This document shows, in pieces, positions 27,206 through 36,393 of a stretch of 64,000 nucleotides of DNA. Source of the stretch: CAYVOV01 sp964453525 (GTDB lineage: Bacteria; Chloroflexota; Dehalococcoidia; Dehalococcoidales; UBA2162); contig CAYVOV010000005.1 in assembly GCA_964453525.1 (NCBI GenBank), positions 62,001 to 126,000 of the forward strand. Direction: 5' to 3'. Position 1 is the stretch's first letter; each line of letters starts with the position of its first letter. The translations under genes and the position numbers were made by a program. The notes beneath the pieces are model-generated. The model made no database searches. It had not been told where the DNA came from and saw only the letters and a list, made by a program, of their open reading frames with translations.

Positions 27206-28888
27206 ATGGGAAGCAAGATGACTGAGAGGATTTTCATTGGTGTTGCCTGGCCCTATGCCAACGGGTCATTACATCTGGGACATATCGCCGGGGCAGACCT
27301 GCCGGCAGATATCTTTGCCCGCTATCACCGCATCAAGGGCAACGAGGTGGTAATGGTTTCCGGCTCGGATTCCCACGGCACGCCGGTAACCCTCAAAGCG
27401 GAACAGGAAGGTAAGACTCCGGAAGAGATAGCCGAGTATTATCAGAAGGAGTTTCTGGAGTGCTGGGATAAACTCGGAATTTCCTTCGACCTTTATACCA
27501 CCACCGATACGGAAAACCACACCGAGGTCGTCCAGGATATCTTCCTCAAGCTGCTGAAGGGAGGTTACTTGGAGAAAAGAACTGTCTCCCAGGCTTACTG
27601 CCCCCATTGCCAGCGCTTCCTGCCCGACCGCTATGTCGAGGGTGAATGCCCTAATTGCGGCAATCCCAATGCCCGGGGCGACCAGTGCGACGCCTGTAAC
27701 AAGCTGCTGGACGCCCACGAGCTGATTAATCCCCGCTGCCGCACCTGCGGTAATCCGGCCGAGTTCCGGGACTCTGACCAGTTCTACCTGAAACTCAGCG
27801 TCTTCCAGGAGCGACTGGATGCCTGGGCATCCAAACAGAAGCAGTGGCGTCCCAATGTCTTTCAGCTTACCCGACGCTACCTGAAAGAGGGACTGCAAGA
27901 CAGGGCTATCACCCGCGATATCGACTGGGGAGTGCCGGTGCCGGTGGCAGGATTCGAAAATAAGCGTATCTATGTCTGGATCGAGGCGGTTATAGGCTAC
28001 CTGTCCGCTACCAAAGAGTGGGCGAAGTCCACAAGTGATAGTGAAAAGTGGCGTGATTTCTGGGAGGAGGATAAGGGAGCGCTCAGTTATTACTTTATGG
28101 GCAAGGACAATATTCCTTTCCACACTCTCATCTGGCCGGCAATGCTGATGGGTTACGGCAGCCTCAATCTGCCTCATGACGTACCGGCCAACGAATTCCT
28201 CACCATCGAGGGCAGGAGGCTATCTACCAGCCAGAACTGGGCAGTCTGGCTGCCCGACTATTTGGAGCGCTACGACCCCGACCCCCTCCGCTATATGCTA
28301 TCGATAAACATGCCGGAAACGAGCGATACCGATTTTTCCTGGCGCGAGTTCGTCCGCCGTAACAATGATGAGCTGGTGGCGACCTATGGAAACCTTGTCA
28401 ACCGGGTACTGACCTTCACCTACCGTAATTTCGATGGATGTGTACCCCAGCCCGGAGAGCCTGACGACCAGAGCAAAACTCTGTTCAGGAAAGCCGAAGA
28501 TACAATTGCAGCAATGGACGGTTTTCTTTACGGCTGCCACTTCAGGGATGCAATAAGAACAGCCATGTCCCTGGCGCAGGAAGCCAACCGTTACCTTGAT
28601 AATAAATCACCCTGGAAAGTGATTAAAGATGACCGTCAGGCTGCGGCGGCTTCTCTATATTCAGCACTCAGTGTAATTACCCAGTTGAAAACGGTGATGT
28701 ATCCCTTCCTGCCTTTCAGCTCCCGGAAAGTGCACCAATACCTCGGTTTTGAAGGCAATATAGAAGATTGCGAATGGAGATGGCAGGACCTGCCGCCGGG
28801 ACAAAAATTAACTCCGCCCCAGCCGCTTTTTAAGAAACTTGATAAATCAATTATCGAAGAAGAGACTGCTCGAATGGGAAAGGCATAA
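27206..28888 (+). CDS. metG: Methionyl-tRNA synthetase
   Basis: A 560-residue class I synthetase that charges tRNA-Met. The HIGH motif is HLGH in WPYANGSLHLGHIAGAD. A zinc-rich connective insert has four CxxC pairs (CPHC, CPNC, CDAC, CRTC). The KMSKS loop is replaced by RRLSTS. This pattern, with four pairs and a TS ending, resembles MetRS forms of archaea and some bacteria. The C-terminal half is the helical anticodon-binding domain; no C-terminal dimerisation domain is present. An alternative ATG at 27218 (MTERIFIGVAWPYANG) has GGGAAG just upstream and may be the true start. Confidence 0.96.
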   Translation: MGSKMTERIFIGVAWPYANGSLHLGHIAGADLPADIFARYHRIKGNEVVMVSGSDSHGTPVTLKAEQEGKTPEEIAEYYQKEFLECWDKLGISFDLYTTTDTENHTEVVQDIFLKLLKGGYLEKRTVSQAYCPHCQRFLPDRYVEGECPNCGNPNARGDQCDACNKLLDAHELINPRCRTCGNPAEFRDSDQFYLKLSVFQERLDAWASKQKQWRPNVFQLTRRYLKEGLQDRAITRDIDWGVPVPVAGFENKRIYVWIEAVIGYLSATKEWAKSTSDSEKWRDFWEEDKGALSYYFMGKDNIPFHTLIWPAMLMGYGSLNLPHDVPANEFLTIEGRRLSTSQNWAVWLPDYLERYDPDPLRYMLSINMPETSDTDFSWREFVRRNNDELVATYGNLVNRVLTFTYRNFDGCVPQPGEPDDQSKTLFRKAEDTIAAMDGFLYGCHFRDAIRTAMSLAQEANRYLDNKSPWKVIKDDRQAAAASLYSALSVITQLKTVMYPFLPFSSRKVHQYLGFEGNIEDCEWRWQDLPPGQKLTPPQPLFKKLDKSIIEEETARMGKA

Positions 28889-28933
28889 TAGCCAGGTTCA
28901 GGTACTCAAATATCAGGTTAAGAAAGGAGAACC

Positions 28934-29902
28934 TTGGAACTAAGCACAATCTATGAACCGGTTAAGGAAGACCTGCTCAAGATTGAAGACAGGCTGAAGG
29001 CAGCAAGTTCAGTGGTTACTTATCCCCACCTCGCCGAGCTAATTGAGTACAGCCTGAGAAGCAACGGGAAAATGCTTCGTCCGATACTGACGCTGCTGTC
29101 AGGCAAGTTTTACGATTATAATACCGATTACCTGCTGCCGATGGGTACTGCCGTTGAGATTATGCACACCGCCACCCTTGTTCACGATGACGCTATTGAC
29201 AGTTCTCTGGTACGGCGGGGCAAACCAACGGTGAATAAACTCTGGGGAGAGGAACAGGCTGTCTTATTGGGCGACTACCTTTTCGCCGAGGCAGGAGCAC
29301 TCGCCGCATCCACCGGGAACCTGAGGGTAATAAAACTTTTCGCTGAAACACTGAAGACTATCTCCAGCGGAGAAATAAACCAGGCATTTCATGCTTTCAA
29401 TCTGAAACAAAGCCGGCAGCAGTATTTCGAAAGGGTCGCTAAAAAAACAGCCGCCCTTTTCGCAATGTCCACAGAGTCGGGAGCGGTTTTAAGCCAGGCT
29501 TCGGAAGAATCGATACAGGTCCTGATAGAGTACGGCTACAACCTGGGCATCGCCTTTCAAATCGTTGATGACATTCTGGATTTCATCGGCACCGAGGAAG
29601 AAATGGGTAAGCCTACCGGCTCAGATTTAGCCCAGGGTACCCTTACCCTCCCCTCTATCTTTATACTCGAAAACTACCCGGAAGATAATCCCGTAAAAAG
29701 ATTGTTTCAGGACAGAAACAGGCAGAATGAAATAAACCTGGCGATAGATTTAGTCCGCAATTCAACGATTATCCAGGAATGTTATCAGGTTGCCTCTGAT
29801 TTTTGTGAAAGAGCGCGAAAAGACCTTAAATTACTGCCCGATAATATCTGCCGCCAGTCGCTCATTGACCTGACGGAATACATCACCCTCAGGAAGAAAT
29901 AG
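28934..29902 (+). CDS. Polyprenyl diphosphate synthase
   Basis: A 322-residue all-helical prenyltransferase that condenses isopentenyl diphosphate onto an allylic primer. The first aspartate-rich site is in LVHDDAIDSSLVRRGKPTVN and the second in FQIVDDILDFIGTEEEMGKP. Both are intact. The product is probably a long chain (heptaprenyl to decaprenyl) for quinones or lipid carriers, but chain length is not deducible here. The start is TTG with AAAGGAGA just upstream. It is the last gene of the rsmI-metG group, and its stop abuts that of moaE on the other strand. The UbiA gene at 44.1 kb could use its product. Confidence 0.93.
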   Translation: MELSTIYEPVKEDLLKIEDRLKAASSVVTYPHLAELIEYSLRSNGKMLRPILTLLSGKFYDYNTDYLLPMGTAVEIMHTATLVHDDAIDSSLVRRGKPTVNKLWGEEQAVLLGDYLFAEAGALAASTGNLRVIKLFAETLKTISSGEINQAFHAFNLKQSRQQYFERVAKKTAALFAMSTESGAVLSQASEESIQVLIEYGYNLGIAFQIVDDILDFIGTEEEMGKPTGSDLAQGTLTLPSIFILENYPEDNPVKRLFQDRNRQNEINLAIDLVRNSTIIQECYQVASDFCERARKDLKLLPDNICRQSLIDLTEYITLRKK

Positions 29903-30310
29903 TCAGTCTCCGTCCACAAAAACACTGCCGTCTGTATAGGTCTCCGTTTTGTGCGTCGGCATTAGTTCCTTAAATCTATCGACCCCGTACTGACAGGCAG
30001 CGAACGCTTCCTGACGGTGGCCGGAGGATATGGCAATAACAAGATTAATATCGCCTACTTCAAGCCTGCCTACCCGGTGGGTGATAGCAACTTTGTTTAC
30101 CGGCCACTTCTTCATGATTTCCGAAGCCACCCGGCCCAGGACATCCACTGCCGTCCCCCTGTCATCTTCATACTCCACGGAAACTACCTGCTTGCCCCGT
30201 GATTGGTCACGGATTAAGCCGATATAGGCAAGAGCACAACCGCTGTCATCTGTTTTAACTTTTTTTACTATTTGCTCGGGGGAAATCGGCTTATCCGTAA
30301 TTTCAATCAT
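29903..30310 (-). CDS. moaE: Molybdopterin synthase catalytic subunit
   Basis: The ATG at 30310 (MIEITDKPISPEQIV) with AGGAAAA upstream is preferred over one 21 bases earlier. The product is about 135 residues. It adds sulfur from thiocarboxylated MoaD to precursor Z. Visible features are GLIRDQSRGKQV, the histidine-containing THRVGRLEVGDINLVIAISS, SGHRQEAFAA and the catalytic lysine region PTHKTETYTDGS. No moaD or other cofactor gene is in the window. It lies downstream of ftsH on the same strand. Confidence 0.94.
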   Translation of the reverse strand: MIEITDKPISPEQIVKKVKTDDSGCALAYIGLIRDQSRGKQVVSVEYEDDRGTAVDVLGRVASEIMKKWPVNKVAITHRVGRLEVGDINLVIAISSGHRQEAFAACQYGVDRFKELMPTHKTETYTDGSVFVDGD

Positions 30311-30381
30311 ATGACACAATTTTCCTGGCAATCATAAAATGCAGGCCATCCGAAATGGATAAAACAGCAAGGTAAATGCGA

Positions 30382-32313
30382 CTATTCAGACGGAGCGGGA
30401 GCCTGCTTCGGCAACGGGTCTGCAATAATTGGAGCTTTCTTGGAGGTACGTCCGGTCTTTGACTCCTCGGCAACTGCTTTAACAGGTGCTGGAGCAGACA
30501 CTTTGGTGCGTTTCCTTGGAGGAACCTTTGGTTTTCCGAACAACTGGTCGAGTTCCTCTCCCTCGAGAGTCTCTTCCGTGATGAGCTTCTGAGCTATCTC
30601 TATTAATTTTGCCTTATTGTCAGTCAATATCTTGGTGGCAGTATCATGTGCCTCTTTGATAATGGCGTCAACTTCTCTGTCTATGGTATTGGCTGTTTTT
30701 TCGCTGTAATCTCTCTGCTCCGATATTTCGCGGCCTAGAAAGACAAGCTCCTGCTTGTCTCCAAAAGTCCGCGGACCTAATTTGTCACTCATACCGAAGT
30801 CAGTTACCATACGGCGTGCCCAGGTAGTCGCCTGTTTAATATCCATCTGGGCGCCGGTTGTTATCTCACCAAAGATTAATTCCTCGGCAGCCCGGCCGCC
30901 GAGGGCCATCGCCAGTGATTCCTTGATATAGGAACGCATCATGTACTCTTTATCTTCAGATAATGTCTTTGTATAACCACCGGCAAGTCCGCGCGGTATT
31001 ATGGATATCTTCCTGACAGGCTCGATGTTAGGCAGTATATGAGCGACAAGAGCATGTCCGGCTTCATGATAAGCGGTAATCTCTTTTTCCTTTGGACTCA
31101 TCCGGTGACTCTTTCTTTCAGGTCCGAGCAGTACTTTATCGATGGACTCTTCCAGTTCTTCCATCTTGATTGTTTTTTTACCCCGTCTGGCCGCCAGAAT
31201 TGCCGCTTCATTTATCAGGTTGGCAAGGTCGGCACCGCTAAACCCGGCAGTCTGTTTGGCAAGTACTTCCAGATTGACTGTTTTGTCTATTGGCTTATCT
31301 TTGGTATGAACCTTGAGGATAGCAACACGGCCGCTCTGGTCCGGACGGTCGAGAATCACCCGCCGGTCAAACCGACCGGGGCGAAGCAGAGCCGGGTCAA
31401 GTATATCAGGACGGTTGGTAGCCGCCAGAATAATTACGCTCGTACTGGTATCAAATCCGTCCATCTCGGTTAGAATCTGGTTTAATGTCTGCTCCCGTTC
31501 ATCATGACTGCCGCCCAGTCCGGCACCACGCTGACGCCCGACGGCATCAATCTCGTCAACGAAAACAATGCAGGGAGTATTACGTTTAGCCTGGTCAAAG
31601 AGGTCACGCACTCTTGAGGCACCGACACCGACAAACATCTCAACAAATTCACTGCCGCTGATGGAGAAGAAAGGTACCTGGGCTTCACCGGCGACTGCCC
31701 GGGCTAAAAGTGTCTTCCCGGTACCCGGCGGGCCGACAAGCAGTACTCCCTTCGGGATACGTGCTCCCAGGCTTTGAAACTTTTCTCTCGATTTAAGAAA
31801 TTCGACGACTTCATAGAGTTCCTGCTTTGCTTCATCTACCCCGGCAACATCATCGAAAGTTACCACAGGTTTATCAAGGGGGAAGAGCCGGGCACGACTC
31901 CGCCCGAAACTGAGTGCCTGGTTATTAGCTCCCCGGGCACGGAAGAAGATGAAAAAGATTAACACGCCGAACAGCACCAGGGGTAAAAAGCCGATAAGCA
32001 GACTTCCCCAGTCGAAGCCGACCGGTTTTATGTCATATTCAATATCGGGGCTAAGACCTAGTTCCGTCAGGTCCCGGTAGTTAAGATTACCGATGCTGGC
32101 CTTTATCTCACGGCCGTCAGTAGTGGTAACGGTCAGCCACTCGCCTTCTTCTACCATTTTCTCTATCTGATTGCTATTCGACATAGCAATCACTTCACTC
32201 AGCGGGACCTCGGTCGGCTTTGGAGGTGAAGAGAGGAGAGCCGTAGCAAGAGCTACCGCCGCGAACAAGACGATTATGTATATAATACCGCTACGTTTCC
32301 AGTTTGATGCCAT
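30382..32313 (-). CDS. ftsH: ATP-dependent zinc metalloprotease FtsH
   Basis: A 643-residue membrane AAA+ protease. Two N-terminal transmembrane helices (about 9-28 and 104-124) flank a small extracytoplasmic domain. The AAA module has Walker A GPPGTGKT at 194-201, Walker B in IVFVDEIDAVG and the second region of homology ending DPALLRPGRFDRR. The zinc protease site is HEAGH at 416-420. The tail from about 600 is rich in Lys, Pro and Ala, longer than in many homologues. FtsH degrades misassembled membrane proteins and some regulators. It is transcribed from an extended -10 promoter just upstream. Confidence 0.97.
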   Translation of the reverse strand: MASNWKRSGIIYIIVLFAAVALATALLSSPPKPTEVPLSEVIAMSNSNQIEKMVEEGEWLTVTTTDGREIKASIGNLNYRDLTELGLSPDIEYDIKPVGFDWGSLLIGFLPLVLFGVLIFFIFFRARGANNQALSFGRSRARLFPLDKPVVTFDDVAGVDEAKQELYEVVEFLKSREKFQSLGARIPKGVLLVGPPGTGKTLLARAVAGEAQVPFFSISGSEFVEMFVGVGASRVRDLFDQAKRNTPCIVFVDEIDAVGRQRGAGLGGSHDEREQTLNQILTEMDGFDTSTSVIILAATNRPDILDPALLRPGRFDRRVILDRPDQSGRVAILKVHTKDKPIDKTVNLEVLAKQTAGFSGADLANLINEAAILAARRGKKTIKMEELEESIDKVLLGPERKSHRMSPKEKEITAYHEAGHALVAHILPNIEPVRKISIIPRGLAGGYTKTLSEDKEYMMRSYIKESLAMALGGRAAEELIFGEITTGAQMDIKQATTWARRMVTDFGMSDKLGPRTFGDKQELVFLGREISEQRDYSEKTANTIDREVDAIIKEAHDTATKILTDNKAKLIEIAQKLITEETLEGEELDQLFGKPKVPPRKRTKVSAPAPVKAVAEESKTGRTSKKAPIIADPLPKQAPAPSE

Positions 32314-32355
32314 TTTTCACCTCAAAAGAGCCGGTTATAAACACAACTCCAGTAT

Positions 32356-32364
32356 ATTATACCA
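32356..32364 (-). promoter_or_regulatory. Extended -10 promoter of ftsH
   Basis: On the minus strand TGG directly precedes TATAAT (32361-32356). No good -35 is visible, as expected of extended -10 promoters. The ftsH ATG is about 43 bases downstream. Confidence 0.55.
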
Positions 32365-32406
32365 GAATGAAGGCACAAATGAAATTCGGGACAGTCCCGG
32401 CCTGCA

Positions 32407-33246
32407 TCAGGCTGCTTTTAGCAGGTCATTATAGGTCTTCTGCAGTAACATGGCATCTCCCTCCAGGTTCGGACTCTCGCAGATTACAAGGCCTCCAACT
32501 CCGCAATCTATCATCGCCCGGAGGAGCTCGACATACTGCAAATCCGATTCTTCAAGATTCAGATGGTTTCGCTCGCCTTTCGGCCCATAGTGAATACCGG
32601 AAAGGTGAATATGCATATCTTCCAGAGCGGTTCTGCCGAGACCTTTCTCAAATTGTCTTAGAGTGGAAACAAATTCCTGGTATGAGTTATCAGCACCGGA
32701 CCTGGCATGCCAGTGAGCGAAGTCCATACACGGAGCCAGGCCTTCCAGTTCATTACAAAGTCTTATTACTTCCTCCACCGTACCGAACTGGCTCGGTTTA
32801 CCCATAACCTCCGGCCTCAGCTTTATCCGGATTGTTTCCCGCTCAAGGCGCTCGAGCAATTCTTCAAGAGATTTCCTTATTACGCCGTAGGCTTTCTCCG
32901 GTTCGTCGCCCAGATAGAAAGCGGTATGAAAAATGGCGCTCTGCGCCCCGCAGATGGCAGCAATCTTGGCTGTCCGATACAACCTTTCCTGGCTTGCCGT
33001 TATCTTTTCCGGTTCATGGGCATTCAAGTTTATATAATAGGGAGCGTGCGCGGAAAGCTTTACTCCTTCCTCAGCGGCAACCTCGGCAACAAGCCGGGCA
33101 CCGGCTTCTCCCATTGTAACTCTCCGCACAAATTCAATCTCCATGCATCCCAGGCCAAGCCCGGCGATACGCTTAATCCCGTCTATAGTCGTATTCGTCT
33201 CGGCGCTGTGTGGGACACCGGCTGTCCCGAAAAGAATCCGCGCCAT
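32407..33246 (-). CDS. Endonuclease IV family (AP endonuclease 2) protein
   Basis: A 279-residue TIM-barrel metalloenzyme related to endonuclease IV. Segments of the family include CMEIEFVRRV, LSAHAPYYINLNAHEPEK, QSAIFHTAFYLG, RPEVMGKPSQFGTVEEV, CMDFAHWHARSG and the late MHIHLSGIHYGPKGERNHL; the His, Glu and Asp residues that bind the metal cluster are present. It probably cuts DNA at abasic sites, of the archaeal-like subgroup; a sugar-isomerase-type role for this fold cannot be fully excluded. It is upstream of ftsH on the same strand. Confidence 0.88.
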   Translation of the reverse strand: MARILFGTAGVPHSAETNTTIDGIKRIAGLGLGCMEIEFVRRVTMGEAGARLVAEVAAEEGVKLSAHAPYYINLNAHEPEKITASQERLYRTAKIAAICGAQSAIFHTAFYLGDEPEKAYGVIRKSLEELLERLERETIRIKLRPEVMGKPSQFGTVEEVIRLCNELEGLAPCMDFAHWHARSGADNSYQEFVSTLRQFEKGLGRTALEDMHIHLSGIHYGPKGERNHLNLEESDLQYVELLRAMIDCGVGGLVICESPNLEGDAMLLQKTYNDLLKAA

Positions 33247-33744
33247 CCTTTATCCTCCTCTAACAGGCAAATTGCTTATGCCTGATATTACCACTATATA
33301 TCCATGGTGACTGTTTATCAACCTCAGTTCTGTTTGTTTTTAGTTGAATGACAGGCTCTCCCCCTTTTTATTCTATCTATTCCCACCCGCCGCCTTTTAT
33401 GAAGCAGGTTTGCCCTAAAAGTCGCAAACCCGTGTCACCCTGAGCACATTCGCTCCGCTCAGTGTAAACTCCGATAAGGGTCTCGGGGTGGTGGTTATGA
33501 TATCCCCTACCCTGAGATTCTTCGTCCGCCAGAGGCGGACTCCAGAATGACTTTTGAGGCAAGGCCCACAGGGGGAGATGAGTCCGCCCGCGTATGAATC
33601 TTTTTTGAAAATGCCAGCGGAGTCAAGGTATTGGCTGCAAATAAACGGCAGAACTCTAATACTTACAATATCGCTGGTAAGCGGATATCAAAGCACGCTC
33701 AACCCAGCCTGTTTGATTAATGAGCCAGTTTGGAACTGGTAAGG
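33247..33744. other. Repeat-bearing intergenic region
   Basis: About 500 bp holding a family B repeat (33433-33570). Also seen is a family D-like fragment near 33330 (CTGTTTGTTTTTAGTTGAAT). No gene is supported; apparent frames over the repeat are ignored. Confidence 0.6.
33433..33570 (-). repeat. Family B repeat
   Basis: Same order as 25540-25690: TGAGCACATTCGCTCCGCTC, AGTGTAAACTCCGAT, a variable middle, then CCTGAGATTCTTCGTCCGCC and the GAGGCAAGGCCC end. Confidence 0.88.
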
Positions 33745-33820
33745 TGGTGGAGATAGGGGGATTCGAACCCCCGACCTCCGCGATGCGAACGCGGCGCTCT
33801 CCCAGCTGAGCTATATCCCC
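33745..33820 (-). tRNA. tRNA-Ala (anticodon CGC)
   Basis: A 76-nt cloverleaf on the minus strand: acceptor GGGGATA with TATCTCC including the G3:U70 pair that identifies alanine tRNAs, D arm GCTC...GAGC, anticodon stem CCGCG/CGCGG around TTCGCAT, T arm GGGGG-TTCGAAT-CCCCC, and encoded ACCA. The anticodon CGC decodes GCG. Confidence 0.96.
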
Positions 33821-33835
33821 TCGCTAACACCTGAA

Positions 33836-33844
33836 ATTATAGCA
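33836..33844 (-). promoter_or_regulatory. Extended -10 promoter of tRNA-Ala
   Basis: On the minus strand TGC precedes TATAAT (33841-33836), 15 bases before the mature tRNA 5' end. The -35 is weak (TTACCA with an 18-base spacer). Confidence 0.6.
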
Positions 33845-33963
33845 CAGATAGGTTTGCCTGGTAACTATTTTCCGGTTCTATTGAATTATTATATAGAGGC
33901 AAGCAGGTAGGAATAGATATATAATGAAAAATATAGAAAAAGCGAAGTACGGCTATCTGTTTG

Positions 33964-34182
33964 CTAGCCGACTCTGAGAGATATTATTGAAATAATAATA
34001 AATATGACCACCAGGACGATGGTAAACTGAAACAGGGTCTTTTCCACGCCCCGTCTTGTCCGGTAAACGCTGTCAGCCTGACCGAATATACCTCCCAGTC
34101 CCCCACCCTTAACCTGAAGCAGGATAGCCAGTACAATTGATACAGCCAGTGCAATCTGGGCTATATTGAGATATACATTCAC
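33964..34182 (-). CDS. secG: Protein translocase subunit SecG
   Basis: A 72-residue membrane protein with the SecG layout: a first helix (about 4-23), the conserved loop LLQVKGGGLGGIFG, the motif YRTRRGVEKTLFQFT and a second helix (about 49-68). It stimulates export through SecYE. It begins one base after the gatB stop and is co-transcribed with it. Confidence 0.94.
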   Translation of the reverse strand: MNVYLNIAQIALAVSIVLAILLQVKGGGLGGIFGQADSVYRTRRGVEKTLFQFTIVLVVIFIIISIISLRVG

Positions 34183-34183
34183 C

Positions 34184-35659
34184 TTATTCTTCCTCTAGTT
34201 TTTTCCTCATCAGTTCATTCACAATCTGCGGATTGGCCCGCCCTCTGGTAACCTTCATAACCTGGCCGACAAGAAACTTCAGCGCTGCTTCCTTACCTGC
34301 CTTATAATCAGCCACTGCCGGTGCGTTGGCGGCTATTGCCTGGATGATTGCTTCCTCAAGCTCGCCGGTATCACTTATCTGGCTACGTTCACCTTCTTTG
34401 AGAAGAGTATCCGCGTCTTTACCGGTATTGAACATTTCCTCGAGCATGGATTTGGCAGTCGCAGTATTGATTGTACCCTTGGAATTGAGAACGGTCAATC
34501 TTACAAGATCACCAGCGCTGACCCTATCTTTAAAATCGGTAATACCAATACTCCTGGCATTCATTATATGGCTAACTTCGCCCAAGAGCCAGTTGCTGCC
34601 CAGCTTGGGAACCTCGTCTTTCGGCAGACCCGCAGGCAGTGCCGCCGTCACAAATTCTTCTTCATAGTCAGCCATCTCTTTAGAGCCAGTCAGTAGACTG
34701 GCATCATACAGCGGCAGGCTATAATCATCCATAAAACGTTTACGCCTGTCATCGGGAAGTTCGGGCAATTTCTTCCTTATAGCCTCCACCTGAGCACGGT
34801 TCAGGGTAAGGGGAGGCAGGTCCGGTTCGGGGAAGTAGCGGTAATCGTGAGCATATTCCTTGCTCCGCTGGGCAACGGTTACTCCTCTTTCCTCCACCCA
34901 GCCTCTCGTCTCCTGAGTAAGTTTCTTTCCTTCTTCAATCGCCTTTGTCTGCCGCTTCACCTCATACTCCATTGCCCGGTAGACCGCCCGGAAGCTATTC
35001 ATATTCTTGACCTCTACCTTGGTCAGAAACTCCGAGCTGCCCTCGGGACGGATACTGACGTTGGCATCACACCTGAAGCTGCCCTCTTCCATATTAGCCG
35101 TAGATACATCCAGGTATCGGAGAATGCTGCGCAGCTTGATGAGGTACTGCCTGGCTTCTTCCGGCGAGCGTAAATCAGGCTCTCCAACAATCTCCATAAG
35201 CGGCACCCCGGCCCGGTTAACATCCACAAGGCTGTAAGTTTTTCCGTCCGGAGAGGTCCGGTGGACAAGCTTGGCTACGTCTTCCTCAAGGTGAACACGG
35301 GTAATGCCTATTTTCTTCTCCTCTCCGTCAATATCGATTATCAGCCAGCCGCCGGTACCGAAAGGAGCATCATACTGGGAAATCTGATAGCCTTTCATAA
35401 GGTCCGGGTAGGGATAGTTTTTTCTATCGAACTTGGTATATTCGGAGATTTCGCAGTTCAGTGCCAGGGCGGTCATTATTGTATATTCCACCGCCTGCTG
35501 GTTAATCACCGGCAATACGCCGGGCATTCCCAGGCATACCGGACAGACATGAGTATTGGGCTCGTCATCGGCATATTCGGCACTGCAGCGGCAGTACATC
35601 TTGCTTTTTGTCTTAAGCTGGGCGTGCACTTCCAGCCCGATTACAGTCTCGTAATTCAT
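34184..35659 (-). CDS. gatB: Asp-tRNA(Asn)/Glu-tRNA(Gln) amidotransferase subunit B
   Basis: A 491-residue subunit of GatCAB, which amidates misacylated tRNAs. It starts YETVIGLEVHAQLKTKSKMY, carries the zinc-site cysteines in YCRCSAEY and CPVCLGMPGVLPV, the FDRKNYPYPDLMKGYQISQ segment and the GSFRCDANVSIRP core. The C-terminal YqeY-like domain is present (about 385-491). It is the first gene of the gatB-secG pair and has a good extended -10 promoter. gatA and gatC are not in the window. Confidence 0.97.
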   Translation of the reverse strand: MNYETVIGLEVHAQLKTKSKMYCRCSAEYADDEPNTHVCPVCLGMPGVLPVINQQAVEYTIMTALALNCEISEYTKFDRKNYPYPDLMKGYQISQYDAPFGTGGWLIIDIDGEEKKIGITRVHLEEDVAKLVHRTSPDGKTYSLVDVNRAGVPLMEIVGEPDLRSPEEARQYLIKLRSILRYLDVSTANMEEGSFRCDANVSIRPEGSSEFLTKVEVKNMNSFRAVYRAMEYEVKRQTKAIEEGKKLTQETRGWVEERGVTVAQRSKEYAHDYRYFPEPDLPPLTLNRAQVEAIRKKLPELPDDRRKRFMDDYSLPLYDASLLTGSKEMADYEEEFVTAALPAGLPKDEVPKLGSNWLLGEVSHIMNARSIGITDFKDRVSAGDLVRLTVLNSKGTINTATAKSMLEEMFNTGKDADTLLKEGERSQISDTGELEEAIIQAIAANAPAVADYKAGKEAALKFLVGQVMKVTRGRANPQIVNELMRKKLEEE

Positions 35660-35685
35660 AATTTTCCTTAAAGGGAATTCGATTT

Positions 35686-35714
35686 AGTATAGCAATAATG
35701 ATGCTGACTGACAA
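35686..35714 (-). promoter_or_regulatory. Promoter of gatB-secG
   Basis: On the minus strand TTGTCA (35714-35709), a 17-base spacer and TATACT (35691-35686) preceded by TGC. The gatB ATG is about 27 bases downstream of the -10. Confidence 0.75.
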
Positions 35715-35862
35715 GGAAGGTCTTGACCAGATAGCTATTAATCTTCACTTGTCGAGTGTTGACAACCTTCTAGTAGGAAACTATACTCAAGTGCCAATAT
35801 GTAAAACAAGCTGATTGTATCTACATTCTAACCCCGGTTTAAGTGTTGAAAAGTAGTGCGAG

Positions 35863-36366
35863 ATGGTTTTGATGAGTACTTGGCATATTCTTTTTTTAAT
35901 AATTCTGGTGGGCGGTTCTATAGTATTCTGGAAAACATATAAGAAATCAGGCTTTTCCGGGCCCAGAAAGTGGATGTGCCGCATTGGTTTGATTTGCGGA
36001 ATTATTGTCGTCGGGGGACTTGTCGCTTTTCTTCTCTTCGCTGGTTTACTGGGAGTAGCAATGACTGGGAACATGGACTTAGGATGGATCATATTGGTAG
36101 TCATCCTATTAGGAGTTCCACTTTTTATTCTCAATTTAGTCGTAACTGCCTTTTGCTGGAATTTACGCACTAGTAGCAAGAGGGGACTTCTTGGTGGAAT
36201 TTTATTGACTGTTGAGGGATTGATATTAATATTTTCTTTAATTTGGCCGCCTCTATCTATAATTAGTGCAGACATCTTTTGGCCCTTATCAGCCTTACTT
36301 ATAGCATCAGGGATTCTATTGAACCTCTCGTGGTGGGAAGGACGAAGGCAGCCTGAACGTTTGTAA
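35863..36366 (+). CDS. Hypothetical membrane protein, AT-rich gene
   Basis: A 167-residue protein with about five hydrophobic helices (near 6-23, 39-66, 73-96, 107-127 and 130-149), no recognised motif and a basic C-terminus. Base use differs from the surroundings: lines 36121-36240 contain 41 G/C in 120 bases (34%), while nearby genes are mostly near or above 50%. This suggests recent acquisition. A second ATG at 35872 could be the start. The gene lies next to a transporter remnant. Confidence 0.65.
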   Translation: MVLMSTWHILFLIILVGGSIVFWKTYKKSGFSGPRKWMCRIGLICGIIVVGGLVAFLLFAGLLGVAMTGNMDLGWIILVVILLGVPLFILNLVVTAFCWNLRTSSKRGLLGGILLTVEGLILIFSLIWPPLSIISADIFWPLSALLIASGILLNLSWWEGRRQPERL

Positions 36367-36393
36367 TTCGGTATAGAACTCTTTATAATTTAA

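Noticed and set aside
27269..28177. Long frame opposite metG
   Set aside because: A shadow of the strongly coding metG frame.
33377..33562. Open frame of 61 codons on the minus strand
   Set aside because: Translation of the family B repeat, with no ribosome site.
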